Shown: positions 46,092 to 57,589 of the stretch, in pieces
Position numbering within the stretch: position 1 is the stretch's first letter
Layout: the number at the start of each line of letters is the position of its first letter
Assembly: GCA_036362985.1 (NCBI GenBank)
Contig: JAYGXS010000009.1
Span: forward strand, 24,341,128 to 24,405,127
Length of the DNA: 64,000 nucleotides
Origin: Ligula intestinalis
Taxonomy: Eukaryota; Platyhelminthes; Cestoda; Diphyllobothriidea; Diphyllobothriidae
Reading direction: 5' to 3'
The notes under the pieces: generated by a model
What the model was told of the DNA's origin: nothing
The model's database searches: none
The model's input: only the letters and a program-made list of their open reading frames with translations
Program-made: the position numbers and the translations under genes

Positions 46092-46180
46092 GTTGCATTG
46101 ATGAGACTCAAACACATACCAGGAAGAAAAAAAGCTTCTGACCAGCCAACGGTTTAGCCAACCGAGCTACGAGGCACTCT
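46092..46180 (-). repeat. tRNA-like SINE, family 2
   Basis: The complement reads GTGCCTCGTAGCTCGGTTGG, CTAAACCGTTGGCTGGTCAG, AAGC, then TGTTTGAGTCTCATCA. This tRNA-like arrangement (box A-like TAGCTCGGTTGG, weak box B) matches 47024-47105. It abuts the 3' end of PLE fragment G. Confidence 0.6.
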
Positions 46181-46990
46181 CTGAAGCCGAACTGTGATTA
46201 AACTGCCAATACAAGCAAACATGCGAGTCGCAGGAAGTAACGAAAAAGGAGACGACTCGATCGGTGGCAAAATATTTTTATTCGCATGACTTTTCGATAT
46301 CCGTTGCAAATTCGTCATCAGAGACACAGTCAGAGAGCAATAGCAGATAGGGTAGCATATGCACAGGAGTTTGCAGTATTTATAGGATAGAGCAATAACT
46401 GTAAACATACGATGACAATTAACTGTAATTGCCTTCTTTAGTTTCGGTGATCTGTTGAACGGCATACGGGCTCTGACCTGCTGAACTTTCCCCACGCATG
46501 TTGGGTTCGGGCATGAAAGTTGCCTGGTTATTTGGCCCTCTAGAACTGGTATAAAATGAGACGGTTGCTTGTCCGCTCCCCAAGGGGGGACTTGATTTGT
46601 CTAAACTGAGTCTTAGCACCAAACATGGACTGGGCAAATCATTCCACTCGTTGATAGATTGGGAGCCTGCGAACCACGACTCAAGTAATTCTTGGTTCAC
46701 TCTGCTCAAATTTGATACTGTGTCCGCGTCTCGTCGAATGAGCCACAAGTTGTCGCATTGTTGCCGTGTGTTCGACAATTTGCGTCTTGAGAAGCCTACC
46801 AGTCTCTCCGACATAGTTGATTTGCCCGCAACTGCACCAGATCCTATAGACGACTGCAGATGTTTCTTTTCATGACAATGGATCTTCGGCTTCATTATCG
46901 GATGCAGTATGGCTGCTTCCAGCGTGTATACGACTCCAAGTCCAAGTGGTGCAAGAAGGTGGCCAATAACCTCCGAGACGTTTTTTACGT
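46170..46990 (-). mobile_element. Penelope-like element fragment G (GIY-YIG and 3' end)
   Basis: Minus strand. Upstream linker MKPKIHCH; endonuclease split over frames: the sequence between 46870 and 46800 translates as VVYRIWCSCG and NYVGETGRL in a second frame; then 46419-46895 gives NQELLESWFAGSQSINEWND with the catalytic-type Glu. The terminal block at 46250-46325 contains TCTGATGACGAATTTGCAAC on the complement. A closely related copy is at 62310-63050. Confidence 0.78.
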
Positions 46991-47023
46991 AATGTGGTGT
47001 GATTAAACATACAATGCCCGCTG

Positions 47024-47105
47024 AGGGCTTGGTAGCTCAGCTAGTAAGAGTGTTGGCTGTACAAAAGCTTTTCTCTACCTGATGTGGATTCGAGTTTCAC
47101 TGAGT
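47024..47105 (+). repeat. tRNA-like SINE, family 2
   Basis: GGGCTTGGTAGCTCAGCTAG, then GTTGGCTGTACAAAAGC and GTGGATTCGAGTTTCACTGA. Box A-like TAGCTCAGCTAG and box B-like GGATTCGAGTT are present, but the anticodon arm does not fold cleanly, so it is not a functional tRNA gene. Confidence 0.65.
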
Positions 47106-47654
47106 CTTCCGAATATGTCGTAATTGAGTAAAATGAATTACCTTAAATTAGCGATCTAGTCAAAAGATGCTAGGATTTAATTGTGAAAGAGTCTTAAATT
47201 TGAGTCTCATCACAGTTCATCAATTTTTAGATTGCCGATTTCCAAGTCGTTTTCGTAAAGCCGTCGCAATAACTGATCAGGTTCAAAAAATTTTTTTATG
47301 ATTTCTCAAAGGTCTTATATTTCCCGGTAAATTACAAACAACACCACAAAGGGCAATATTCTATATGCCTTTCTAAAAACCATGCTAAATTTAGAATATC
47401 TTTTCGCACACTTAATTTTTCTAAATGCCATTCCCTGGGCAAAATACTTCTAGATGATACAAAGGTGATGGCCTTTTTTAAGTGCACCTATATGACGTGA
47501 CCTTAACGCATTAAGCCGACATGTTGTTACGATAACAACTTAAGACGTATTTTAGTCGAAAGTCTAGACATCATAGTGGTAATTGTAATCTTGGAATTGC
47601 ATCAAGTAGTTCTTTATAAGCATCGTTGAAGTTGTACCAAGTATTCAATCAAAA

Positions 47655-47840
47655 ATTTTGTAAATTCTTATCATTCCTACCACCAAAATAACTGCATTCA
47701 AATACAATGAACAGTAGTCTTGATATCTGTGGATGCTTTTATGCCTACTTCAAAGGCCGGCGGGCTTTGATCTGCGTCAGATCAAGATTCGGAAATCATC
47801 AGGCAAGCTTTAGTGAATGCAAGTAAGTCGCACCCATAAA
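47655..47840 (+). repeat. Direct repeat J, copy 1
   Basis: CCACCAAAATAACTGCATTC, TTATGCCTACTTCAAAGGCC and CAGGCAAGCTTTAGTGAATG recur at 48600-48780. The two tRNA-like heads at 47024 and 48413 lie 550 bp and 120 bp before the respective copies, so J may be the tail of SINE family 2. Confidence 0.7.
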
Positions 47841-48412
47841 TAAAAACTCTGGATTAGGGACATAAAAACTGTGGGCAAAGGACACAGGAAGATTTTCTCG
47901 GTGACACTGATTTTGTTAATATACCTAGAGAATGTGATTTTGACTCATTAATTCTGGCCATGTTCTCCATATGATTAAGTCGCGGAAAAATGCATTTGCA
48001 GTTTGAGGATGATTCTAGGAGAAAAATCGCTCAAGAGTTGTTGCTGAAAAAAGCGGCTGCTAAGACCTTTGTTAATTACAATCATTATCGAGCTCTAATT
48101 GCCATAATACTTAAGACGTTTTATGACAATTGAGCGCTGACAAAAGCTATCGAAAATAAGAAGTATTTTACTAGGATTAGATTAGCATTTTTGAATATTT
48201 CAATTGACACAATTGTGAATCATTCAAATCTGCCAACCTCCGCCTAATCAATAAGTTTGCCTGGTAGTCATCCGGTGGATTCTAGATTGATTGCCTACGA
48301 AATCGTGCATGGGTAGTCATCTTACTGTATCCATCTTGGTTGATTCCCTACGTTGCAGTAAGCTGGACGGGTAAGGCGACCCAAGTGGGATTACATTCAC
48401 GCCTGCAGTGAA

Positions 48413-48485
48413 ACCTCGATAGTTCAGTTGGCTGTGCTCAAGTCTTTTCTTGCTGGTGGCGTGAGTTCGAATCCCGCGGAGGCCG
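48413..48485 (+). repeat. tRNA-like SINE, family 2
   Basis: CCTCGATAGTTCAGTTGGCT (box A-like TAGTTCAGTTGG) and GAGTTCGAATCCCGCGGAGG (strong box B GAGTTCGAATCC, 3' strand pairing with CCTC). It is the most tRNA-like copy in the window, but the anticodon arm is poor. Confidence 0.65.
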
Positions 48486-48599
48486 CCGAACCTGCCACAA
48501 CTGGGTCAATCAAATAGCAACATTATATTTTTCCATGTGCCACCTAGAATGTTGAGTCCTCGTTTCCACTAGTGGTTCGTCATTAAAAACAAAAACTTT

Positions 48600-48780
48600 C
48601 TGACAAGTTTTAATATTCCCACCGCCAAAATAACCGCGTTCAAATACCTAGAACAGTAGACGGGAATTCTGCGAATGATTTGACGCCTACTTTAAAGGCT
48701 AGTGGGCTTTATTCCACGCCCGATTGATGTTCAGATCTCACCAGACAAGCTTTGGAAAATGTGAGCAAGTCGCATTAAAA
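48600..48780 (+). repeat. Direct repeat J, copy 2
   Basis: CCACCGCCAAAATAACCGCG, GACGCCTACTTTAAAGGCTA and CCAGACAAGCTTTGGAAAAT match 47655-47840 in the same orientation. Confidence 0.7.
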
Positions 48781-49340
48781 AATTTTAGTTGAATTTGTCT
48801 CCCGCGGCTGCAGGGAGTTAGTTGTTTCGCACGTAAATTATTGCATAGCTCAAAGCAGAAGTTCTTGAGCCCATTATTAGTAGTAATATGAAATTTTACA
48901 CAGGAATAATTTTTCCTTAGGTAAACATTTTATATCAATTTGTGCTAGGAGGTTGCTTGAATAAAGGTCGTATTAGAGATAAATGTGAAGTGGTTTTTAT
49001 AGTCCCCAGATAATTTAAACTCTGCAGTAATACTTTAATCTAATACACACAATGTTTTCGGATCTTCCGCATTCGTACAAAGGAATTATGTCAAACTCCG
49101 AACATTGGCAGCTAATAAGCCACCATCACAAAAGCAGCTCTTGTCGTTCACATTGCCTATCCATAGGCACGAAATCACCATATTTCTATATTCTCGACCA
49201 TTCAGAAATTATCACTACTTGAGGAAGTAGTTTTGACATTTAACCAGTAGTTTGAGCCGGATAGTCATTTAAAAAAAATCCTGATCCTGAAAAGTATACT
49301 TGAAATAAAGTTTTTATGACCCGGGGAGTAAGCAGAAAAG
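48781..49340. other. Stretch with no recognised gene
   Basis: AT-rich, with no open frame of note. Confidence 0.4.
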
Positions 49341-49344
49341 AAAG

Positions 49345-49645
49345 CAAAGAGCTGGTTTCGGTGGCCAGAGCTTTATTTAAGACAACACAAAGGCAGCGGT
49401 TGCTTCAGCTTGCCTACTCCAGCGTATTGATAAAGCTTTACCCCTTCTGGAATGATCCTAGCTTCTGATATGCTGCCGGTGTTCTGGCCTGCAGACTGAT
49501 CGATAGTTTGTCCCGCTGTGTGAGCGGTCGTCGTGTGTGCACTCTGGTCGATATCTTCCGACGCTGCTTGAGCGGTCGTCCCGTATGCACGCTGATCGAT
49601 GGCGTGCACGGCCGGTCTGCACGCAGGACGCAACAGGTGTGCGCT
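49345..49645 (-). repeat. Repeat family C, copy 1, with a 48-bp tandem repeat
   Basis: Shares with 53120-53480 the order 'AGAGCTTTATTTAAGACARC', a Pro/Leu-like middle and a tandem array. In the array the block CTGATCGAT recurs at 49496, 49544 and 49592, an exact 48-bp period, and each unit carries GTGAGCGGTCGTC-like sequence. On the minus strand it encodes 16-residue repeats beginning IDQ (IDQRAYGTTAQAASED, then IDQSAHTTTAHTAGQT). The orientation sign refers to that frame. Function unknown. Confidence 0.7.
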
Positions 49646-49849
49646 TCCGGCTATAGGTCCTGAGTGCACTGCCGGGTGTGTATTTTCGGCAATTCATCAT
49701 CGGACCTGTATAATATCAGTGATCGTGAGAATAAGAGAATTGGAAATTGTTAATAAATGTCGTTTTCCACACTGCCTGCATGGCTAGATCGGCACCTAGA
49801 GGTCATTGAACTGGACGAAGAAGGACATTGGATGCGTTATGAGTAGAGG

Positions 49850-50105
49850 TCATGCGTCGAGTACGTGAAGTAAAAATTTCTGCCACGTACAAGGGGTAAA
49901 CAACCATAGCCGGACCTTGGGATGACATGTGAACGCCAACTAGTGTCAACGTCGGCCAGGGAATAGGCAGTTCCTGTATTAGCGTCCTCGGACAGCGCAG
50001 CACTGTCTTCGTTAGCCGTGTAAGCCCTGCCTCGGCTGTTACTAACATATGTTGGCGTAGACCCTTGGAAAAGGCAGCCTGTGTCCGATAGATAACTTGA
50101 AAAGA
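49850..50105. repeat. Unclassified interspersed repeat D, copy 2
   Basis: Partner of 8420-8745 with the block CCTCGGCTGTTACTAACATA and TGGCGTAGACCCTTGGAAAA on the plus strand. Confidence 0.55.
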
Positions 50106-50139
50106 TTATTTGGTATTCCGTATTGTTATGGAAACGCGA

Positions 50140-50460
50140 ACGGTGACGCATTCAGGGCCCAGAGCTGGCAGTGCACCCCAGATAAGTCATGCCAGCAGAC
50201 CGGCCGCGTGCGTCGTGAGCCCACATGATGCCTGCCCCGCGTGCACTGCAATGTTCCAGAACGTGCCGCGGTGTGGGAACGACGCCAGAACTACCCCTCT
50301 CGTCCGATAGGCCAGGAACAGTCTAGAAGAACCAGTGCCTAATTAAAGGCTGTACTGGACACGCTGATTCATCTTTCCGCTGTCTCTATGTTAGCCTGAA
50401 TAAAGACTTTCACGATCAGAACCAGCTTTGCCTTCTTCCACCTACTAGTCTTGGGGACAT
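50140..50460 (+). repeat. Possible LTR-type 3' region
   Basis: GC-rich stretch followed by GCCTGAATAAAGACTTTCAC and GATCAGAACCAGCTTTGCC, then GGGGACATAACA, an LTR-like R/U5 layout with a poly(A) signal. No partner LTR was found, so the evidence is weak. Confidence 0.35.
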
Positions 50461-50799
50461 AACACGTATAGAAAAGGTGTGCGAACATCGAAATCAAGAT
50501 CGATCTACTTCCACCTCCAGTTAGCCAGGCCGGTGTTTGTTCACGTACTCTCTTTTCCTGTCCTTTCGTTTCTCGGCAAATATATTCCGCTCCATAGGAG
50601 CAGTCAAATGGACCAGCTCAGTTCCCTTGTCTTGGTTGGTGCTCACTATGCATGATTACTGTTCGCTCTGCTACCGCCCACGTCAACAGATACATGCTAT
50701 TCATTTCAGTTCTTTTTCTTTTAGGTATGAATATATTTTTTATTGCATTTTTGATCAAAAATCGCAATTTATCCCGCTTCACTGACGCGGGTTAAAGAT

Positions 50800-51110
50800 T
50801 CAGCTCACATCGATGTAACCTTGCACGGGAGTCAGTGTTTACTTTCCGAGCGTGGGCGGAGATATTTCGTGATCAAGATGCGTAAGTTTGCAGCGAGAAA
50901 CCACTTGTGATCACTGCTATCAGGCGTCGTCTTTTAAGGCCGCTTGCTGAATCGCCTAAGAAAGCCAGTTATATGACCCCGTCTTTTCTTTCTACAGCTT
51001 GGTTAGCATGGTTTTCCGCTACATTCGCCAATATTCCTTTCCACGTGCGTAGCCGTTACGCGATGTCTGTTAACAATTTAGAATGCTATGGAAAAAACAT
51101 GAAGTATCAG
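50800..51110 (-). mobile_element. Penelope-like element fragment H (linker)
   Basis: Homologous to fragment C: the complement of 50930-51010 reads as LAFLGDSASGLKRRRL in one frame, compared with LPFLGNATSGLI there. Heavily frameshifted. Confidence 0.5.
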
Positions 51111-51469
51111 TGGTAACTGAGTGCATCGCTGTGAAGAACCTTTTTCGAAGGGTTACCACCAACAGCCTTTTCCTAAATGTTTAGATACTATTAGAAGAGA
51201 TTGCACAAAGGAGCGTTCATTTACTTTCGCTTACCGTCAACATTTTCAGGTTGCTCACGCGTTAATCTTCACGACCGTGGAACTGTTATTTTAAACTGGA
51301 ATCCATACAGCCATGAGGTGATTGGTCTTTGGGATTCCGGTAGCAACTCGGTGAAACACTCCCGCCTCCATATTTAGCCCTGCGAAATAATTTACAGATA
51401 CGTAATACTAGGGGTAAATGGAACAGTATCCCCCTATAAATATCACCGATAAGGAAAAGGACAAGTCAA

Positions 51470-51720
51470 GCACCGGATTTATTGACCTGAGCTTTCAAAT
51501 TCTTACAGGATTCCATCTTCAGAAATAAATAGCAGCAACCAAAGGGAAGGTATTTATAATAGCCACATGCTAATTGATTATCAGGGGTCATCAGGGCGTC
51601 AAAACGTAAGAAAAATAACTACAAAGGATGGAGGTGGGGGGCAGTTACAGTGATATACGTTAATTAAATGTCAGTGAAGCTGGCGGTCGTTCGCGGTTAT
51701 AAACAGTCAAAAGTGTGAAC
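51470..51720 (-). repeat. PLE 3'-terminal block
   Basis: The complement reads TTTCTGAAGATGGAATCCTG, TTGAAAGCTCAGGTCAATAA and ATCCGGTGC, the terminal block type of the window's PLEs. About 60 bp of nondescript sequence separates it from the next hairpin. Confidence 0.5.
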
Positions 51721-51750
51721 TGGAATGTCCGCATCTCAAGAGGTACAATT

Positions 51751-51944
51751 TGGTAGAAGAAGTCTTTTGGAAAAATGTTGTTAATTGAGTAAATGTTTGA
51801 TACTGCCTCACCAAGTCATCATCACATGGATGGGAATCGTACAAAACTGTTTCGTACGACTCCCATCTGCCTGTGACGACCTGGTGAGCCAGTGTCGAAA
51901 CTTCACTCAAAAAACATTATTTTCCCAAAAAAACTTCTCTAACC
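51751..51944. repeat. 194-bp foldback (arms of about 91 bp, 11-nt loop)
   Basis: Left arm 51751-51842 and right arm 51854-51944 are complementary almost to the loop. The inner parts TCACCAAGTCATCATCACAT / TGTGACGACCTGGTGA and GATGGGAATCGTAC / GTACGACTCCCATC show it clearly, and the outer part pairs TTGAGTAAATGTTTGA with TCGAAACTTCACTCAA. No coding. Confidence 0.82.
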
Positions 51945-52689
51945 GAGTTAATAGTGTAATGTCTTGCCCCCACGACATAGGGTCCCGATGTTCCTGCCGG
52001 TAATATCACCGGTGTTTCCTATAACGTCTATTTCGAAGGTGGTCTTCTGTATGACCTCGAGGACCGAGACACCCGGTTGCAGTGATGGACAGGACTCCGA
52101 AGTTTATTTGACACGAGGTGTTGCTTCTACTTGAGCTCATTTTAAAAACTCAATTCATCACTACCGAGAGGAAACCCATAAAGCATAATCATCCCAAGGG
52201 GTCTCTGCAATTTATAAAAAGTGTTTATGATGAGATTTTCTGAAAATTATTTGTTTTTGCAAATTCGTCGGTGATGCAAGGCTCAGAGGGCTAGGCATAC
52301 AATCAAACGTAAAGGCAGTGACTAACACATAAGTACAAATTCTCCAGGTCACGATGCAATTGAAAGAACGTGCAAACAAACAGTGTTTTTTTAGGAAAAG
52401 GCAAGAAAATTATATTGATCGAAAAAAATGAAATTTTTAGCAAAACAGCACGTGCGGACTAGATTGTAGTCTATTGCACTAATTTCAATTGAACCCGCAC
52501 GGACCTAGCGCGACGTCCACTTACCTCCATTAAAAAGGCATCCAAACTGCAATACTGACGACATATTTGCACACTTTTGGACACGAGAAAAGGAGTCGGG
52601 GTTAGTAATTTCCCTCTCAGTTCCATTTGACCAATACTGAAAAATAAATTTACTAAATCGGTCATCGTAAATTAAATACACTTAATTTT

Positions 52690-52990
52690 CTATCCTGCAT
52701 ACTGGTTTGAGCATAAACTACACGAGGTCATGCAACTGAATTCAAAAGGCTTAAACTAGATCGAGGCAAATTAAATCACGTTGCAATGTTATTTTCTATT
52801 TGAAAATAAAAGCTGAACTGCCGCATAAGGAAAACATCAGGCTGAGTTCTGTCACAAACCGCCGTCGGCTAGTAGGTATGTTTAAAGGCGACACAATGCA
52901 TACTTTGGTTCAATCCAGACTGAGTCGTCACCGAGTCAATGGTCAAGCCCCTTTAACATTTTCCTTTAACCAAAATCAATGATACTCTCA
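52690..52990 (+). repeat. Repeat family B, partial copy
   Basis: Blocks CATAAACTACACGAGGTCAT, GAACTGCCGCATAAGGAAAA and GTTTAAAGGCGACACAATGC are shared with the copies at 53536, 57590 and 61690 (minus). Confidence 0.68.
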
Positions 52991-53119
52991 CTTTCATGCA
53001 CATTATGGCTGTCTCACAGAGTACACTTTTTCGCGTTGATTTAGACAAAACTTTGGCCGTTGCAGCACCCTACAGGTTCTCTTATAAGTATTGTTTCTAC
53101 CTGCTGTATCCCCGACTAA

Positions 53120-53480
53120 AAGGCAGAAGAAAGGTAAGCAGTCAGTTCTGATAGCAAGAGCTTTTATACAGGGCAGCACAGAGACAGTGGATATTTAGCT
53201 TGTCCACTACAGCCTATTTCAAAGGCTCTGATTCTCCAAGAATACTCCTAGCCAAAAGCACGTGGCTGATTTTCTAGTCTGCTGTTGATCTATTTTTCGC
53301 CACCTGGTGTGAACGGCAGTTACGTCTTCACGCTAATCGATAATTTTCCAGGCTCTGTGAATGGTCGTCGAGTGAGAACGCTGATCGATATTTCCTCACG
53401 TTGTGTGAACGGTCGTCCGCTTTTGCTGTTAGCCCACGCGCATGACTCCAGGCCGTTGGTTCTGCCTCTATCGCCACTTG
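53120..53480 (+). repeat. Repeat family C, copy 2, with a 48-bp tandem repeat
   Basis: Matches 49345-49645. CTAATCGATA at 53333 and CTGATCGATA at 53381 give the same 48-bp period, with a third weaker unit 51 bp upstream. Here the open frame is on the plus strand and reads LIDNFPGSVNGRRVRT then LIDISSRCVNGRPLLL. It is followed directly by a family B copy. Confidence 0.7.
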
Positions 53481-53535
53481 CATCCCTATAACACTATAGT
53501 CAAACGCTTAAAATCATGGGCTTTCCTGCACTTCT

Positions 53536-54560
53536 TGTTACCATAAGCAGATTCATTTTCTGTGCGCAGGTTTCTCAATAGCTGCAGGAGATTGTGAAAT
53601 AAAATTGCGATTAGGTTTCTGTTGAAGTATCAAGCTGCAGAGACCATCACACCATAACTTACTTGTCGGTCTGCCTATTTACTGGGCACCGTGGGTAAGT
53701 AATAAGAAAGGGCTCCATAGTTGGGTCTGTCTGCAGGAGGAACAAATTAACTTATTTTGCGACTCTGACTTATGAATATCCAGGTTAATCTGTACTAAAA
53801 CGTAATGAGCACGAGGTTAGGCAACTGTATTCAACAAATTCGGATTAGATGGATAACAAAAGAAATCACTTAGAAATGTTTAGTTTTCTTTCCTTTTTTA
53901 AAAACAAAACCTGAACTGCCGTATAAGGAACGCGTTCCGCCGCGCTCGGCCGCACACTGCCCTCCCCGACGGGAGGTGTGTTCAAAGGCGACACAAAAGG
54001 CTGCTTTGATCCTATACAAGCCATGCCGCCGAGCCGTCGAGTCAAGGGTCAAGGCCACGAACCTGCACACTGACTAAGCAGCGAGCAATGCCCTGGGAAA
54101 ATCCAAATAAGGCATGATCTGCGAACGCAAACTAAAAAGTGAGCGTAATTCTGAAGGTTGCGAGGCTTTTAAGCGGTCGATAGAATAACCCTGATGGTTT
54201 TGGAAAATATTTTATTTCGGATGAAGTAGGATTGGAGCAAAGGGAAAGAGATAAGACTGCGTTCTCCCAATTTTGAACGTTTAAATCCACCAAAATGCTT
54301 TAAAATGGGATTGTAGGCAGGAAGAGTTAGTAGGAAGCGGTTGGAATACTGTTTATTCTGAGGAAAAAGCAAAGGCTATTAGAGCGAGACCAGTCTGCTG
54401 GCTAGTGAATGTATGTCTTTTTTGCCCATCTGAAAATTTGCATCGTCAACAAAATGCAAGCAAAATGATATGCACCTTTCTTCACATATTTTTTGTGTTT
54501 TATGCATGGGAAGTAAATTTAAAATAACCCACGAACTCTAGAGATAGCTTCGTCAAACTT
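53536..54560 (+). repeat. Repeat family B, long copy
   Basis: Starts TTACCATAAGCAGATTCATT, passes through the conserved core GTTCAAAGGCGACACAAAAG and GCTGCTTTGATCC, and ends after GGTTTTGGAAAATATTTTA and CAGGAAGAGTTAGTAGGAAG. It is colinear with 57590-58350 over about 0.8 kb. Composition changes from AT-rich to a GC-rich core and back. There is no recognised coding; a conserved minus-strand string (RIKAAFCVAFEHT here, RIKAAFYVAFGHT at 61760) may be a remnant. Confidence 0.72.
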
Positions 54561-57028
54561 ATGTTGTGGGAGATTTTTATTTCTTGGTTGTTGCTCATGA
54601 GAGCGCACCTTGCGGCTTGAAAAATCTTAAAAAAATGGTATTTTAAGATCGTGAAAATCTTATTTAAATAACGCTGTAAACAGTTCTATAGGAAGGCTCT
54701 CAGGGTTACCAGTACCCAAGGAAATATAGTTTGAATATCTGATCAGCACGCAAAAGCCCCCATCCTTCTGTTTTGCAGGACCGGGTGTAATAAAATGCAT
54801 CTGGTCTGGGTAATACAAAGAAAAGGTCAAATATATAAAAATGTAGGGATTATAACAGTGAAAATAAACAGGATTATTATTTAAATAGTCGATTGTTTGT
54901 CAACAAAAAAGTGGGCCATAACAAAAAATTTAAATTATGCGAATATTGGAAAATAACTTTATTAAAAATATCAAATAAAAAATAAAATTAACTTACTAAA
55001 ATGTAAACTAAGTTAAGCCAAACCCACTTGCGTAAAAAAATCTAAAACGAAAATAAAAAAAGTCAACGTAATAATGAACTGAAAACTGAATTGAAATATA
55101 AATAAGTTAGATTAACCAAAGCAAATATGCCAAACCAACTTAATACATTCAACTTAAATGAGTAAGCGTAAAATTGATAGCCTTTAAGTAAAGGTGTGCG
55201 TGGCGCTTTGAGCTGTGAAATAAACTAATCAAACTCTTAAGTGGCAAGTTGGACTACGTGAAGTTAAAGTAAACGACCTCCTTAACACAAAAAATGCTTT
55301 TTCAGGAAGTTCAAGAAACCCAGTAAACTATATTTTAAATCATATTGGCATGCAGCCGTCTCCGGCCATTTACCAATAGGCCTTTAGAGCGACATGGGAT
55401 ATAATTGAGTAAGTCGATAACCAAAGCTATCACACTCAATAAGAAAGCAATGTAAATCAATATCTGGGGCACTTTTTTGTTGTGAAAACATTAGATTATA
55501 TTAACAATTTATGGGACTCCAAGTAGAATTCCCCCGTTTATGAGCTACGGATAATGCCACCTGATTAGATCAGGGAACTGCGGTACGATCCTTTGACTGA
55601 ACATGCGTAGCTTGTTGTTAAGAAATAAAAAAATTCCAGATTGCGATGCTGTTGCAGAAAGACTGAAGCAAAAAATTTCTGTCTTAGCATGGGTTTCATA
55701 CTGGCTACATTTTTGGGTAGTACAGAATACTGAATACCGCCTCTCTTCAGAAGTAGAACTCGGGTGAGCCAATTCCATAACAGCTTTCTTTTCTGAATGC
55801 TAAAATGCATTTGATTTAAGCGAATTTTGCCGATTGAAACAATATACCCCTATTTGCACCAGAAAAGACTTCCACAAAGTCGTTACGTTCTGGAATGCGG
55901 AACGAATTATATTGCTGTGAGCACTAGCCAAAAAAACAAGGAAGAAGCTAAGACCACACGGAAACCGGAAATAAGTTGTGCAATTTCAGTCACATTCCGT
56001 TAAGATGCCTGCAGTATTACTGCGCAAGCTTGCCAAGCACAGCTGCCTGCATTAAAAATTGCAGAGGGTGTCTAAATCGATACTGAGATTCAGTATTGTA
56101 GAAATTTTGCAGAACAACGCTACGACACCTAACTGTTTGCGAACTTCTTTCATGGTTAATTCCATTGCAGGGTCAGAAAGGTCGGTTTAAGTCTGCTATA
56201 CATTCATCAACAACACAGTTTAATCACGGAGAACGAAGATGTCGAGTGTCTGCTCAAAAGCATAGGGGTGGAGGTACGGTGACGTGCTTGTGGAGTAGCT
56301 CACGAGATAGTAGACGTGAGCTGAATCTACCGCACGTTCCTCCCGTTCACACATCTGCGTCCGGTGCCAAGAAGCGTGTAGTGGCTGCAAAAAGTGAATA
56401 GCCCGTCTACGCATGCCAAAAACATCTGCTTTATGTAATTTCAACCACATTTTCAAGTAGTTGGACTGAGGATGTCTGGATCCAATTTGATTGGATTTTG
56501 ACATATAGATCACAAACTACCAGTCGTCGCAGCCCGCCCCTTTGTCCTCAGACCACCAATCTTTGAAGATTTTCAGGTGATAAGTGTGCACTGAGTGATA
56601 TTAGGAAGCAGTTCTTTTAATTCGCGTCACGTGCTTATTTTATTCCTCTCTCGCTCTCTCTAACTACTGTCTGTGTCGATCGGACTTGTGATGGAGGGAT
56701 TTGATGCAAATAGCAAACGTGGCCTGAGTTCGCTTCTGGGCGTGAAAATTAACTATGTGTAGCAGTTCTTGTGGGATGCATGAATTGACCGAAGGCAGCC
56801 TGGCGTACCCCTATCTGGACTTCATGTTATTTCAGCGCATTTTTAGCAAAGCTCCTGGGAGGAACAATCCCTGTCCGCAGGTAATATCTCACACTTGGTA
56901 ACCTGCGTACCGCACCTGTCTAGGGGGTCGCGCTGGTGGAATTTGCTCGTGCCTAGACCAATGAAATAGACGCGGAACCTGAAACATGTCCTTGAAGCGG
57001 AGACAGACGTTTTCACAGTCAATGCACC
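54561..57028. other. 2.5-kb stretch with no recognised gene
   Basis: AT-rich low complexity 54880-55220, then a fragment of element E at 55245. Small frames at 55545-55810 and 56165-56513 have no motif. Confidence 0.4.
55245..55345 (+). repeat. Fragment of element E
   Basis: AAGTTGGACTACGTGAAGTT, AAACGACCTCCTTAACACAA and AGGAAGTTCAAGAAACCCAG match the middle of the copies at 17403 and 22657. No terminal repeats remain. Confidence 0.6.
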
Positions 57029-57029
57029 T

Positions 57030-57545
57030 TATTGAGAAGAAAACGACTCAATCGCTGGGACAACACTTTTTTTCGCCTGATGCGTCGAGATCAGTCATGA
57101 ATTAATCATCAAAAACATGTGCAATGGCAGATACGTTTAACAGTGCACAGGAATTTGCAGTATTTATAGGATACAGTCATTATTGCAAACATATAACGAG
57201 AATGGTAATTGCATTCTTGTGCATTGATAGTTTGTCGACCGACATGCGGGCACTGTCTTGTTGAACTTTGATCATGCCTGTTGGGCTCGGCCTTCTGGCT
57301 CGCAGTGGCCTGTGCGGTTCACAGGTGGCGACTTGCTTTGACCAAGTTAAGCCTCGGCACCGAATATGGATTGGACAAATCGTTGCACTTGTTTATGGAT
57401 TGGGGGCCCATGAACCATGGCTCAAGTAATCCTCGGCTCACCCGATTGTCACCTTTTGCGAGAATTTCGACCTCATCAAATTTGTATGTGTGGCCGCATA
57501 GGGCGTCATCAAATAACGTGCTCATAGGTGTGCCTTTTGACTGGG
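57030..57545 (-). mobile_element. Penelope-like element fragment J (end of GIY-YIG and 3' tail)
   Basis: Minus strand. 57319-57525 encodes GHTYKFDEVEILAKGDNRVS and RGLLEPWFMGPQSINKCNDL, aligning with the copy at 62640-63002 (DNRVSRELLESWFTGP). The catalytic-type Glu context is 'LLEPW'. The terminal block at 57045-57105 is decayed. Confidence 0.75.
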
Positions 57546-57589
57546 GACGGTAAACAAGCAGTATGGTAGTATAGCCTAAGCTCTCCTTA

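Noticed and set aside
48413..48485. Functional tRNA gene
   Set aside because: Good box A and box B and a partial acceptor stem, but the anticodon arm does not form cleanly and related copies are dispersed with a common tail, so it is a SINE.
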